From positions 3,596,001 through 3,660,000 of the forward strand of contig NC_089450.1 in assembly GCF_026210795.1 (NCBI RefSeq): a DNA stretch of 64,000 nucleotides. The letters run 5' to 3'. Of this stretch, positions 11,915 to 21,792 are shown one piece after another (within the stretch, counting starts at the first letter, position 1; the number at the start of each line of letters is the position of its first letter). The position numbers and the translations under genes are program-made. This DNA comes from Rhizophagus irregularis. Lineage: Eukaryota; Glomeromycota; Glomeromycetes; Glomerales; Glomeraceae. The notes beneath the pieces were generated by a model. The model was not told where the DNA came from, searched no databases, and saw only the letters and a program-made list of their open reading frames with translations.

Positions 11915-12412
11915 TGGGCGCGCTATTCGTTATTTTGTTAGCATAGTTGCTTCTACTTTGGTTGGAATATATCAAGGGGGAAGATCTGGGGAAATTTAGT
12001 GTAATGCGATTTTTCTTTTTTTAGATTAATTTTTTTTTACTTTATTTTTTCTTAGGAGACTATATAGCTTTGTTTTTAGTTAGTTTTATTTTTATATTTT
12101 CTTTTTAATTTTTTTTGTAAATTGTAAAGTTCGAATAAATTTAATAAAGATAAAGGCTACTATGCCACGTTTGCCTGGTTTTTGACCAGTAATATATCAA
12201 GGGGGAAGATCTGGGGAAATTTAGTGTAATGCGATTTTTCTTTTTTAGATTAATTTTTTACTTTATTTTTTCTTAGGAGACTATATAGCTTTGTTTTTAG
12301 TTAGTTTTATTTTTATATTTTTCCTTTTTTATCTTTGTAAAACTGTAAAGTTCGAATAAATTTAATAAAAATAAAGGCTACTATGCCATGTTTGCCTGGT
12401 TTTTGACCAGTG
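11915..12412 (+). repeat. LINE B 3' UTR and tandem duplication of the element terminus
   Basis: The 3' UTR ends at 12190 with GGTTTTTGACCAGT. Immediately after it the last 222 bp are repeated: 11966-12190 and 12191-12412 both start AATATATCAAGGGGG and end ...TTTTTGACCAGT. The outer copy ends in the extra G that completes CACTG. The duplication could result from slippage during insertion or from unequal exchange. Confidence 0.8.
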
Positions 12413-12800
12413 ATTATCTACAATTCCACAATTAAACCTTTTCTTTATAGGGGCGCTAATTACGAATGCACAACCCATCATTATTTCGTTAGTCGCTACA
12501 TTTTTCATCGACCTATTTGTATAAATCTCTATATCAGCTTCTTGCGTTAAACTATTTGCAATTTCTATCAATGCATTATGATAATCACTTGGATGTATAT
12601 ATTTGAATAAGCCATTCACTTTTTCAATAATACATTCATTCATAGACATTTTTCCGTAGTATTTACATTCCGCTTGAGCTAACGCCTCATAAATAGCCAT
12701 ATTTGCTATATAACGATCATTTTGTATTGAATTTGCATTAATTTTAACACAATTCTCTATATTAATATCTGCTATACACTTTACTTTAGTGTTACTTCAT
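12413..12800 (-). pseudogene. LINE D RNase H, 5' half
   Basis: From about 12790 downwards the frame reads a region rich in Asn/Ile, then DIEIYTNRSMKN and MGCAFVIS, the first RNase H block. The catalytic position of the usual YTDGS motif reads TNRS, so the first Asp is lost. It stops at VDN where the 11.75-kb unit entered; SSSNKAEL continues at 657. On its other side it was separated from the connector (16163 onward) by the 12801-16160 element. Confidence 0.72.
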
Positions 12801-13310
12801 CAGCAAGTTTGAAAAGTGTTGATTCACACCAGTATACGCGTTGATCAACACTAGCTAGTTGTTCAGCACGATTTACAATATTAATCAACACCCGTATACT
12901 AGAGTTTACCAACATATAATGTTAATATACGCGTTGTTCAACTCTAATGTATAGTTCAACACATTATGCATTGTTGTTCAACACGCTGTATATTAACACA
13001 TACTATATATATATATACGACTATTTTAATTAAATTAAATTATATTTATTTTTACTCACCTTAGGAATCGAACCAAACATCTCCTTATACTATTAATTAT
13101 CTCACTGTACTATTTAATTTAAGTATATATTATATATATTAAAATTAATATTTAAAAAAATATTATTTCGGCAATACTAAGCATTGTGTAATGTACTCTA
13201 TATCACGAGTATCACGTGATAATAGATTATTAATAATTACCGCTGCGGACTGCGGTATGGCGAAAAAAAAAATTAAGCTTTTTTTAGCAAAGCTTAATTT
13301 CTTTTTTTTC

Positions 13311-13520
13311 GCTCTTTCTCTCCTTCTCTTTCTCTTTCATTATCTCCTTTCCTTTTCGCTCTCCCCTTCTCTTTCTCTTTCGTTATCCCCTTTTCTTTTT
13401 GCTCTTTCCTTCTCTTTCTCTTTCGTTATCCCTTTCCTTTTTGCTCTCCCCTTCTCTCTCTCTTTCGTTATCCCCTTCCCTTTTCGTTCCTCCTTTTCCC
13501 TTTCGTTCTGCCCTTCCAAC
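13311..13520 (+). repeat. pyrimidine-rich minisatellite, unit about 42-47 bp
   Basis: About four to five copies of a CT-rich unit starting GCTCTCCCCTTCTC and containing TTTCGTTATCCCC follow one another. The plus strand is almost free of A and G. Open frames across it (Leu/Phe/Ser on plus, Arg/Lys/Glu on minus) are composition artefacts. Confidence 0.8.
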
Positions 13521-13639
13521 TCCCATAAAATGAGCCTTTTCCGGATCCATTCACCAGAAATGTAGATAATTTGATAAATTCCGTAATATAAGGTTATTAA
13601 TTCTGGAGATATAAGCCTTTTACGAAAAAAGTTGCTTTT

Positions 13640-14400
13640 TTTACAAACTTTTGGTGAGTTTCGCAACGAAACGTTGCGAAACTATTTTTCATTTTTTAAC
13701 GAAACATTATTTAACGTTTCGAAATAGTTTTCTTTTAATCGGAATGTTTTTTAACGTTCCAAAATATATTTTTTTATTCTTTTTTAATCAGAACGTTGGT
13801 TAACGTTCCGATTTTTTATTTTTTTCATTTTTTAGCGAAATGTTTTTTAATGTTTCGTATTATTTTTTTCATTTTTTTAATCGGAACATTGGTTAACGTT
13901 CCGATTTTTTTATTTTTCATTTTTTTTAATCGGAACGTTTGCTAACATTCTGATTTTTTTATTTTTTTATTTTTTTAACGAAACGTTTTTTAACGTTTCG
14001 AAAATGCATTTTTTTTTTCATTTTTCTTAATCGGAACGTTAGCTAACGTTCCGATTTTTTTTGTATTTTATTTTTTTACAAAACGTTTTTTAACGTTTCA
14101 AAACTTTTTTTATTTATTTTTTTAATCAGAACGTTGACTAACGTTCCAATTTTTATTTTTTTCTTTAACGAAACATTTTTTAACATTTCGTAATATTATT
14201 TTTTTTCATATTTCTTTAATCGGAACGTTGGCTAACATTCTGATTTTTTTTTATTTCATTTTTTAACGAAATGTTTATTAACGTTTCGTAATATAATTTT
14301 TTTTCAATTTTTTTCAATCAGAACGTTGGCCTAACGTTCCAATTTTTTTATTACATTTTTTAACGAAACGCTTATTAACATTTCGTAATTTTTTTTCATT
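13640..14400 (+). repeat. alternating array of two palindromes
   Basis: Two hairpin sequences alternate, separated by poly(T): AATCGGAACGTT...AACGTTCCGATT and AACGAAACGTTTTT..AACGTTTCG. About fifteen hairpins are visible, with single-base changes that often lower pairing. Unit pairs are about 110-130 bp. The regular alternation shows that the pair was amplified as a unit. Confidence 0.75.
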
Positions 14401-14421
14401 TTTTTTCCTTTCTTCTTTTAG

Positions 14422-15636
14422 GTCAGTGGGTGGGCTTCTGAGTTCCGAAGAACAGAAAACCAAGATTCGTGAGATAAGTATGAATCTTGGTTTAATTTTT
14501 TTTTCTTTTTTTTTAATATTATTAATAAACGGTTACTAATAACCGTTCTTTTCTTTTTTTTAGGTTTCGGGTGGGCTTCCAAAGATTGGAAAAACCCAAA
14601 GATTCATAAGTAAGAATCTTTATATATATATTTTTTTGTTTTTTTTTATTAATAAACGGTTACTAATAACCGATCTTCTTTTTATTTTTTTTAGATTCGG
14701 TGGGCTTCTAAAGAATGAAAACCCAAAGATTCGTAAGTACGAATCTTTATATTATTTTTTGTTTTTTTAATTTTATTAATGAATGGTTACTAATAACCGT
14801 TCTTTTCATTTTTTTAGGTTCGGGTAGCTTATGATCTTTGGAAAAAGTGGAACCAAGATTTGTATTACGAATCTTGGTTTTATTTATTTTTTTTTTAATA
14901 TTATTATGAATGGTTACTAATAACCATTTTTTTTTTGTTTAGGTTCGGGTGGTTTTCCAAAAATCAGAGGAACCAAGATTCGTAAGTATTCTGAATCTTG
15001 GTTTTAATCTTTTTCTTTTTTTAAAAAAAATACTATGAACAGTTACTAATAACTGTTCTTTTCTTTGATTTTTATAGGTTCGGATGATTTCCGACGAATG
15101 GATGAACCAAGATTCGTAAGGTATAAATACGAATCTTGGTTTTATTATTTATTTTTTATTATTATTTTAGAACGGTTTACTAACCGTTCTTGTATTTTTT
15201 TTATAAGTTCAGGTGGGCTTCGGACAAACGAAGGAATCAAGATTCGTAAGTACGAGTACGAATCTTGGTTTTTGTTTTTTTATTATTATTTTGGAACGGT
15301 TTACTAACCGTTCTTTCTTTTTTTTATAGGTTCGGGTGGGCTTCCGAGTTCCAAATAATGGAAAAAAAACCCAAGATTCGTAATATGATACGAATCTTGA
15401 GTTTTTTTTTAATTTGTTTTTTTTATCTTTTTTTTATAGGTATCCGGTTCCTTCAGCGTTGGACTTTTAATTAGATTTCTCAACATTAAACGCGGCGTTG
15501 CTGTAGATTAGCATTTTGGAATGAATTGGTAAGTTTTGAATAAAACTTACATTTTTTTATTTTATTTTTTTTATTTTTTTTTTAAATTTCTCTTTTCTTT
15601 TTGTAGTCCTCGGTCAGATTTTTAGAATAAGATTGT
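14422..15636 (+). repeat. about ten cassettes resembling micro-exons, each with two hairpins
   Basis: Each unit has poly(T) ending in AG, then 38-50 nt beginning GTTCGGGTGGGCTTCC-like and ending AAGATTC, then GTAAGT or a close variant. Clear cases are 14422-14468, 14695-14732, 14943-14981, 15078-15115, 15208-15245 and 15330-15379. Two larger ones follow at 15440-15528 and 15607-15636. The GTAAGT lies inside the palindrome AAGATTCGTAAGTACGAATCTT-like (stem AAGATTC/GAATCTT). A second palindrome, AACGGTTACTAATAACCGTT-like, lies in each spacer. The pattern imitates 3' splice site, exon, 5' splice site. I cannot tell whether it is transcribed or spliced. Confidence 0.7.
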
Positions 15637-16160
15637 GTAAGTTTCGTTAACGAAACTTAATTTTTGTGTTTTTTTTTATTTGAAACTTCATCTTGTTATG
15701 GTTGTGTTACAAGGGGCGCTTTGTCAACAGAAATTTAGTACGTTAATCACTTAAAAATCCGCGGTAATCCAATTATAACAAGAGGAATTGATTTTTCATT
15801 AGATAATTTGATAATTTAATGTAATTTGTATTGTAACTGTATTTATAAATAAATTTACAATTAATGAAATGTTAATAATATACAATAATATATATATTAA
15901 TAAATTAATATTATTAAATTAACTACATTGCTATACGTGTTTTTAATATCAATATACGCGTTTTTATACATTATATACACATTATTAAACTAGTGTTATT
16001 TTACTGTATGTTGTTTTACACATAAAGCACTGTTGCACTACGTGTTTTTCAACATTTTTAAGTGGTATTGATTGACAAAGAGTTCGTATCTCTACACTTT
16101 TTGGTGTTGAGCAACACATGGCGTTTTTCAACACTTTATACGCCTGTTTAAAACTTGCTG

Positions 16161-17440
16161 ATATTCTTTTATTTCTGATCTGATTCGTTTTCACTTCACA
16201 TCCTCCACATTTTTTAAAAATTGGTAACTGTACTGATGGTGATATTTGATCATTTTCTAGGTCTTGTATCCAATGTTCTATATACGAATTTTGTCCTTAT
16301 TTGGATTATCTAAAACACGTCCTATTATAGGTTTACCTATTTGATCATGAAAGGTTGTTATCCAATTTTTTGTTTTTAAATTATCAATTTTTGTATCTAC
16401 ACTATGTATATTATATCTTAATTGATAATCAGTTTTCACTTTCTTAGATTTTAAAGGATCTTCAATAAGTTTAGTTTCTATAAACTTGAACCAACTAGAG
16501 ATTCTATCCTGTGTATTTATCTTAGTTCTGTGTTTCAAATCTTTATATCTCAGAAGACGTGTACTATCTGACGACATTAACTGACTAGTGAAATAAACAT
16601 TTTTCCCTTTCAGTCCCTTACTAATTCCATTTGTAAATATTTCTTTATGTATACATATTTCTACTATTGGTATTAATCCCTCTTGAATCTGATTAACTTT
16701 CACACCACTTGATTTTATGGTTAACATATTGTCGTATAAAAGTGCTAAAATACGAGCTAACAAACAGTGTTTTACTTGTAAGTCTTTCAAACTGATATTC
16801 CATGTTGCTAATGGAAATTTATTAGATAATAATTCACTTTGCAATTGTTTACAATCTACTTCAAAAATATCTTTCATCACACCTTTGATATCACTTGATT
16901 GTATAATCTACTTAACTGTCTTTAAGCTTGAATCGTATTAATGTCTTTAATAGCGTAGCCCAATGATGAATGTATAATACTATTAGGAGTAGTAAGTGGC
17001 AATGACGCTTTTCTTTTAAACATATATCTACAGGTAGAATTTAATTTTTCTGTTTGAGAATTTGTCCAAACTAACAATTATGCTTTATAGTCAACACGAG
17101 GAATGATCATGTGATTATATATATATTTCATCTGCAAATTTGTTATTTGTTTGAAGCTAATTGTTTTATTATATCTTTTAATAATATCCTTGTACTGATT
17201 AAAGACATAATTAGTTCTTAAATTTAAATTAATCCAAACACCTAAAATTTTCACAGATTCTTTTGATGTTAATGGTTTAACCATTCTTTTGATGATCTGA
17301 AATTAACTTCAACAATATCTTTGTCTAACTTTTTATTCGTTATCATTTCAAATTTATCATAATTTGTTTGTATATTATTATTCATAATGTTGAATTTATC
17401 TGCAATTTTCAAGATCTGCTCTAACTGAGCTTTATTTTTA
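16161..17440 (-). pseudogene. LINE D connector between RT and RNase H
   Basis: Minus-strand frames 17284-17078 and 16880-16278 match the LINE A region after motif C. VKILGVWINLN is the RT thumb motif (LGVWF in LINE A). KNWITTFHDQIGKPIIGRVL corresponds to NWIVTLDDYGSPIFGKQL. A CGGCEV pair of cysteines follows near 16200. Frameshifts separate the pieces. The fragment ends where the 12801-16160 element entered. Confidence 0.75.
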
Positions 17441-18513
17441 GTAATTCACGTGACGTCATTCATGTATGACTGTGATGATATATTGATCCTGAGTTTTTTT
17501 TTTTGCTCAAATTGTACATTACTTTTAAAGCAATACTCAATTTCATATCCCATTTTTAATAAATTAATTTCTGCAAGCAATGGATCATAATAAATTGTCC
17601 ATAGCAGCGGTGAAATAACCTCACCTTGATCTATTCCTATGATAGACGTATATTGTTTCGTTATTCCTTTTTCTTTTATAACACTTTTTTTACTATTCGT
17701 AAATAAGTTAATCATTAAACAGATCAAAACCTCTGGGATCTTAATTCTTTGCAATGCTAATTTAAGCATCTTAATATCTACCCTATCATAAGCTTTAGAG
17801 AGGTCCTGAAAAGTCAACCATACCTCTTTATTATTCTTCTTTGCGTTTTCGATACAAGTATTAATGATTCTTAGAGGTGCCTCTGTAGATCCACCAGGTA
17901 ATCCTGCGTGATTACCTCCTTTTAATATATTACGCTCTACAATAACTTTAAATAATCTTTTTGTAATAATTTTCACTAACACTTTTCAGGAGTATTATTG
18001 GTCTAGTTTTTGTTAATGAGTATTCCCAATCCATTATCTTTGGGATAGGATACAATAACGCATGTCTCTATTCTTCAGAAATATCACCAACTTGTAAACA
18101 TAAATTTGCTAATTTTAACGTGACACTTTTCATTGAAGTTCCCATATGTTTGAGCATTTCATTCGATATTTGGGAGATTCCTGGCGCTTTATCATTTGCT
18201 AGCTGTCTAATCATATGTTTCCATTCACTTTCACTAATAGGTTGAATAACTTCGTTATACCAACATTCATTTATATCTTGTTTAGGGTTATATTGATGAA
18301 TCCATCTTTCTTTTAACTTTTCATTTGAATTCAACTTTTTTCCCGCAAATGATCTGAAATGTTCGATCAACTCATTTTCTATCAATTCCTCATCTGAAAT
18401 TAATTGTTTTACTGAATTTTTTTTTATCACTATTTTATCCAGGACAATTTTACTTCTTTTTCTATTCAACGTAGAATCTAGGAACCTCTTTTTATTATCT
18501 TGTAGATCCTCAT
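17441..18513 (-). pseudogene. LINE D reverse transcriptase core
   Basis: Frame 18469-18068 holds the fingers (NDKAPGISQISNEMLKHMG). Frame 17982-17446 holds LPGGSTEAPL, DLSKAYDRVD (motif A), GIDQGEVISPLLW (motif B) and YMNDVT (motif C). In motif C the first catalytic Asp of xxDD is Asn, and a TGA follows directly after. A frameshift near 18000-18060 separates the two frames. The gene is the same kind as LINE A ORF2 but much more diverged. Confidence 0.85.
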
Positions 18514-19172
18514 ACTGTCATTGGATATAAAACTTCATTTTCTCTTCTTTATATATTGTTAATATCAGTTCTTGTATTATTTATTAATATAAACAAAAGA
18601 TTATTTAGGGTAAGCAGAAGGTATATAGATATAAATAATATGACAATAGTTAATGCAAAGTTAATAAACAAAATAATATCAATTGACCAAATTTACTTCA
18701 AATCTGATTAGATGTGAATAAAGTATTGCACTCCCAAATGGCAAATACGATCAGACACAAATAAAGGATTATGACAATAAATGACAATAAAAATCAATAG
18801 GTTAGGTGTATATGATAACAAATAACAATGAGATAACCAAAGATATTTATAACAATAAAATATTTTATTTAATATCAATAAATTATCACTTAATATCTTA
18901 GTGACTTGGGTACCTATCTCAAATACATTGAAAAATAACGCATCTATTTATATGTAAAAACACTAAGCTAAAAATGTTTAAAATGTTTGATATGTTTAAT
19001 ATGTGCGATATATTTAATATGTGCAATATATCTAATATATTTGATATATTTGATATATCAAACATTTTGAACATTGATCCTCCCGTTATATGATGTTAAT
19101 CATCCAACGGTAATATTAATCATCCCGATAAATTACCATCGATCAATGGTTATATCACGTGATTTCGTCACA
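18514..19172. mobile_element. 659-bp AT-rich insertion in LINE D
   Basis: The LINE D coding sequence is interrupted between the linker (19180 upward) and the RT fingers (18500 downward). TCAT occurs on both sides (18510-18513 and 19173-19176). The insertion begins ACTGTCATTGG and ends TTTCGTCACA. Inside is a run of degenerate ATATGTTTGATATGTTTAAT-like repeats near 18980-19060. It has no ORF. It might be a solo LTR (TG...CA edges) or a TIR element; neither is proven. Confidence 0.4.
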
Positions 19173-19691
19173 TCATTTTTTATTGTAACAATATTTTACT
19201 TTCTTTAGTAAAATTCACCTGAACTAATTTAAAAGCTATCTTGACTATTTCTTTAAACTCTTTTATATTTTTATCAAGCAGTCCATCTATGTCTATTGCA
19301 AATTTAAAACATATTTCTGATATTGTTTCATAATACTTTTCTATAAATTTTTTACACTCCCTATAATTAGTTAAATTTAAACTCATGATCTTTTTTTCTG
19401 TTAAATTTGTTAAGATATATGATAATTTATGTAAAAATCTCTTATAAAACACAATTGTTTTTGGTATCACTTCTTTGTTCGGGTTACCTTTCTTTTTTGG
19501 CAATTCACTATTAGCTTTTTTAAACGTATCTCGAATTGTATTCCATATTCTATTTATATTATTGATCAAAATTTCTACGCTATCAATTATATCTTTTTCT
19601 TTATCCAATAACTTTTCTATTTTTTCTGCATATGCTTCCCATAATTAACTATCTATTTTCTTATAATCCACTTTCAAATTGTTATTATTAT
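19173..19691 (-). pseudogene. LINE D linker between endonuclease and RT
   Basis: Frame 19608-19180 encodes a Lys-rich helical region (KEKDIIDSVEILINNINRIW). In LINE A the same position is the helical stretch between SDHNPV and the RT fingers. The upstream continuation (LWEAYAEKIEKLL) reaches the foldback element at 19701 and rejoins the endonuclease frame across it. Confidence 0.65.
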
Positions 19692-19700
19692 GTTTTTTCT

Positions 19701-20496
19701 AGAGCTCTGAATGGATCAGGTCAGGTCAGGTTAATTGATAAACCTGACCTGAAATTTTTTTTCAGGTCAGGTCAGGTCAGATTATATTAGGTTTTCTGTT
19801 TGACCTGACCTGACCTGAAACCTGAAAAATTTCAGGACTATTTTTATTAAAGTATTGAAAAAAAATGGTACAAAACTTTTTTTTTTAATATAATATTATG
19901 AAAAAAAACGTTTTTGCAACGTTTTTTATTAAAATATTAAAAAAAAATATTGCAAAACGTTTTTTTAATATAACATTATGAAAAAAATGTTTTCGCAACG
20001 TTATTATTGAAATATCAAAAAAAAACATTACGAAACATTTTTTTAATATAATATTATGAAAAAACATTTTCGCAACGTTTTTTCTTGAAATATTGCGATT
20101 CAACATTTTTATATTAAAATCATATAAAAAAGTGAATCCCAATACTGCAATTCACTTTTTTTTATATAGAATTAATATAAAAAAAGTGAGTTGCGGTATT
20201 GCGATTCACTTTTTTATATAGAATTAATATAAAAAAGTGAATCGCAATACCGCAACTCACTTTTTTATATAAAATCAATATAAAAAAGTGAATCGCAATA
20301 CCGCAACTCACTTTTATTATATAAAATCAATATAAAAAAGTGAATCGCAATACTGCAACTCACTTTTATTATATAGTAAAATCAATAGTTTCAGGTCAAC
20401 AGGTCAATCAGATCAGGTCAATCTTCATACCTGACCTGAATTTCAGGTCAGGTCAGGTCAGGTTACCTGAATTTGGCTGACCTGTTCAGAGCTCTA
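19701..20496. mobile_element. foldback element E1, MULE-type non-autonomous (796 bp)
   Basis: The ends are AGAGCTCTGAATGG and its counterpart TTCAGAGCTCTA. GTTTTTTCT is repeated exactly at 19692-19700 and 20497-20505, a 9-bp duplication typical of Mutator-like elements. Tandem CAGGT pentamers follow each end. The inside is a series of hairpins, with AGTGAATCGCAATACCGC repeated in both orientations and AACGTTTT/AAAACGTT arms. Removal restores the LINE D frame (LFKKKK joined to HNNNN). It has no coding capacity. Confidence 0.8.
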
Positions 20497-20505
20497 GTTT
20501 TTTCT

Positions 20506-21640
20506 TTTTAAATAATTGTTTTGTATAAAACAGGTCATCTATTTGGAAATATACCGTTACGGCTAAATAATCAGTTTCAAATATATGGACTTTATTTGTA
20601 GACGTGTAGATAGTATCTGGTACTAAATCTTCTGTGACCCACATATAATCGATTCTAGATTTTTTATCTGATCTATTCCATGTATTCAACGGTTTATCAG
20701 GACCCCGGATATCTAATATAAAGGTCATAATGGACTTTTGGCCAAAAACACCCCTTTTTGCTGAAACTCAAAAAATCGTTTTTTATAAATATCTCAGCAT
20801 CCAGTAATTCAATTTTAATGAACTTTTTTTTATTTTGTAGCCCTCATTTAGCTCTACAATTTAAAAAAAAGTTCATCAAAATTGGACCACTGGATGCCGA
20901 GATATTTACAAAAAACGATTTTTTGAGCCCTGAAAAATGGGCCAATCTGCCGAAAGTGTGACTTATGACCTGTTTTGGAGATATCCGGGGTCCTGGTTTA
21001 TCATGGTAAATTAAATTAATATCAACTATAACATTCTTTTTTAATATCTGAAAAATACGATCTTTCCAAAAAATTTTTCGATTTGCTCTTTGTTGAGCTA
21101 TCGCTGTATCATAACTTGCATTAAAATCTCCAATACAAACTATTTTATCTTGTAATTTTTTCTCAGCTGTTAAAATTTCTTCTAATTTCATATAAAATTC
21201 CAAAATTTCATCTTTATGACTATTATTCGAAAAGTTATAAATTGCGATTATTGTGAAACGAATTTTTTCTTTCAACAGTAACGTAAGTTTTAAAGCTTGA
21301 TTTTCAATGATATCTTTTTTGATAACATATTTTGCATAATCGTTATTCATTATAATCCTGACTCCAGTCAAAAAATGGTTATCATCGTCGCATGACCACC
21401 AAGTCGTTATATCCTTATAATCTTTATAAATCATTTTCGCACTAGCAGTTTGAAGTTTTGTTTCTGTGACTATTAAACAACTAATTTTATTAATTTTCAT
21501 ATAATTTAAAACTTGTTCTTGCTTAAGTGTTGTATTTAATCCTGACACATTAATTGTTGTTATCTTAAATGTATTATTAATGTTTATAATACCATCAATA
21601 AATGGTTGAATATCTATAGGTTGTACTATTATTGTTGATT
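20506..21640 (-). pseudogene. LINE D APE endonuclease
   Basis: Frame 21548 downwards has VSGLNTT (degenerate N-motif), IVTETKLQ (catalytic Glu), GDFNASYD and, after the small insertion at 20699-20994, SRIDYMWV. The final SDH motif reads ETDYLAV, so the catalytic His is lost. The domain order and spacing match LINE A. Removing the 296-bp insertion joins INLIYHDKP to LNTWNRSDKKSRIDYMW in frame. Confidence 0.85.
20699..20994. mobile_element. hAT-type MITE G (296 bp)
   Basis: The ends are AGGACCCCGGATATCT and its reverse complement. GGTTTATC is repeated at 20691-20698 and 20995-21002, an exact 8-bp duplication. The arms are nearly fully palindromic, including CTCAAAAAATCGTTTTTT. An 8-bp duplication points to the hAT superfamily. 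Confidence 0.8.
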
Positions 21641-21792
21641 ATATTGGGGGTGGTAATTCCGTTATTAAATTTACTAGCCCTGTCTTCATTGACATATGGT
21701 ATTTGATTGTTCATTAAATGGTCAAATTTTCCAGACATATCTGTCAAAATACTAAACGTCTGATCCATTCTGGCTTCAAAATTATCTAATCG

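Larger units (their letters stand above)
658..12412. mobile_element. 11.75-kb composite element with CACTG termini carrying two inverted LINE copies
   Basis: The left end is CACTGGTCAAAAACCAGGC and the right end is its reverse complement. The inverted similarity extends over about 220 bp of terminus and then over nearly 3 kb, because LINE A (minus) and LINE B (plus) lie tail-outwards. ATT is repeated at 655-657 and 12413-12415. Deleting the unit with one ATT restores the RNase H frame of LINE D (VDN joined to SSSN). CACT(A/G) ends with a 3-bp duplication are the hallmark of the CACTA (EnSpm) superfamily, so I infer a non-autonomous CACTA-like unit that captured LINE sequence. No transposase lies inside. 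An alternative is that these ends belong to the LINE 3' terminus and the inversion arose by rearrangement. Confidence 0.6.
12801..16160. mobile_element. 3.36-kb TIR element with hairpin arrays, no transposase
   Basis: The ends are CAGCAAGTTT and its reverse complement, with AT repeated at 12799-12800 and 16161-16162. Removing it with one AT puts both LINE D flanks in the same frame. Both subterminal regions (12810-13010 and 15900-16150) are dense in GTGTTGA/TCAACAC and TATACGCG motifs, as expected for transposase-binding repeats. The interior has a pyrimidine-rich minisatellite, an array of short palindromes and a run of splice-site-bounded cassettes. I see no convincing protein-coding gene. 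A 2-bp duplication and short ends do not identify a superfamily. Confidence 0.68.

Noticed and set aside
658-12412. Twin-priming (5' inversion during LINE insertion) as sole explanation of the inverted LINE pair
   Set aside because: Twin priming gives adjoining, mostly non-overlapping parts. Here about 3 kb is present in both orientations and a palindrome lies between.
13040-13120. Possible tRNA or tRNA-derived SINE on minus (GGTTCGATTCC with an upstream TAGTACAGTGAG)
   Set aside because: B-box and a weak A-box are present, but I cannot pair an acceptor stem or an anticodon arm, so no tRNA is called.
13191-13666. Open frames on both strands over the CT tract
   Set aside because: They are low-complexity Leu/Phe/Ser or Arg/Lys/Glu translations of a minisatellite without any other coding sign.
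14422-15636. CRISPR-like array
   Set aside because: The units are 110-140 bp, highly variable, in a eukaryotic AT-rich context with no unique spacers of constant length and no cas genes.
18514-19172. Firm call as solo LTR
   Set aside because: TG...CA-like edges exist, but no 5-bp duplication fits and no internal region or second LTR is in the window.
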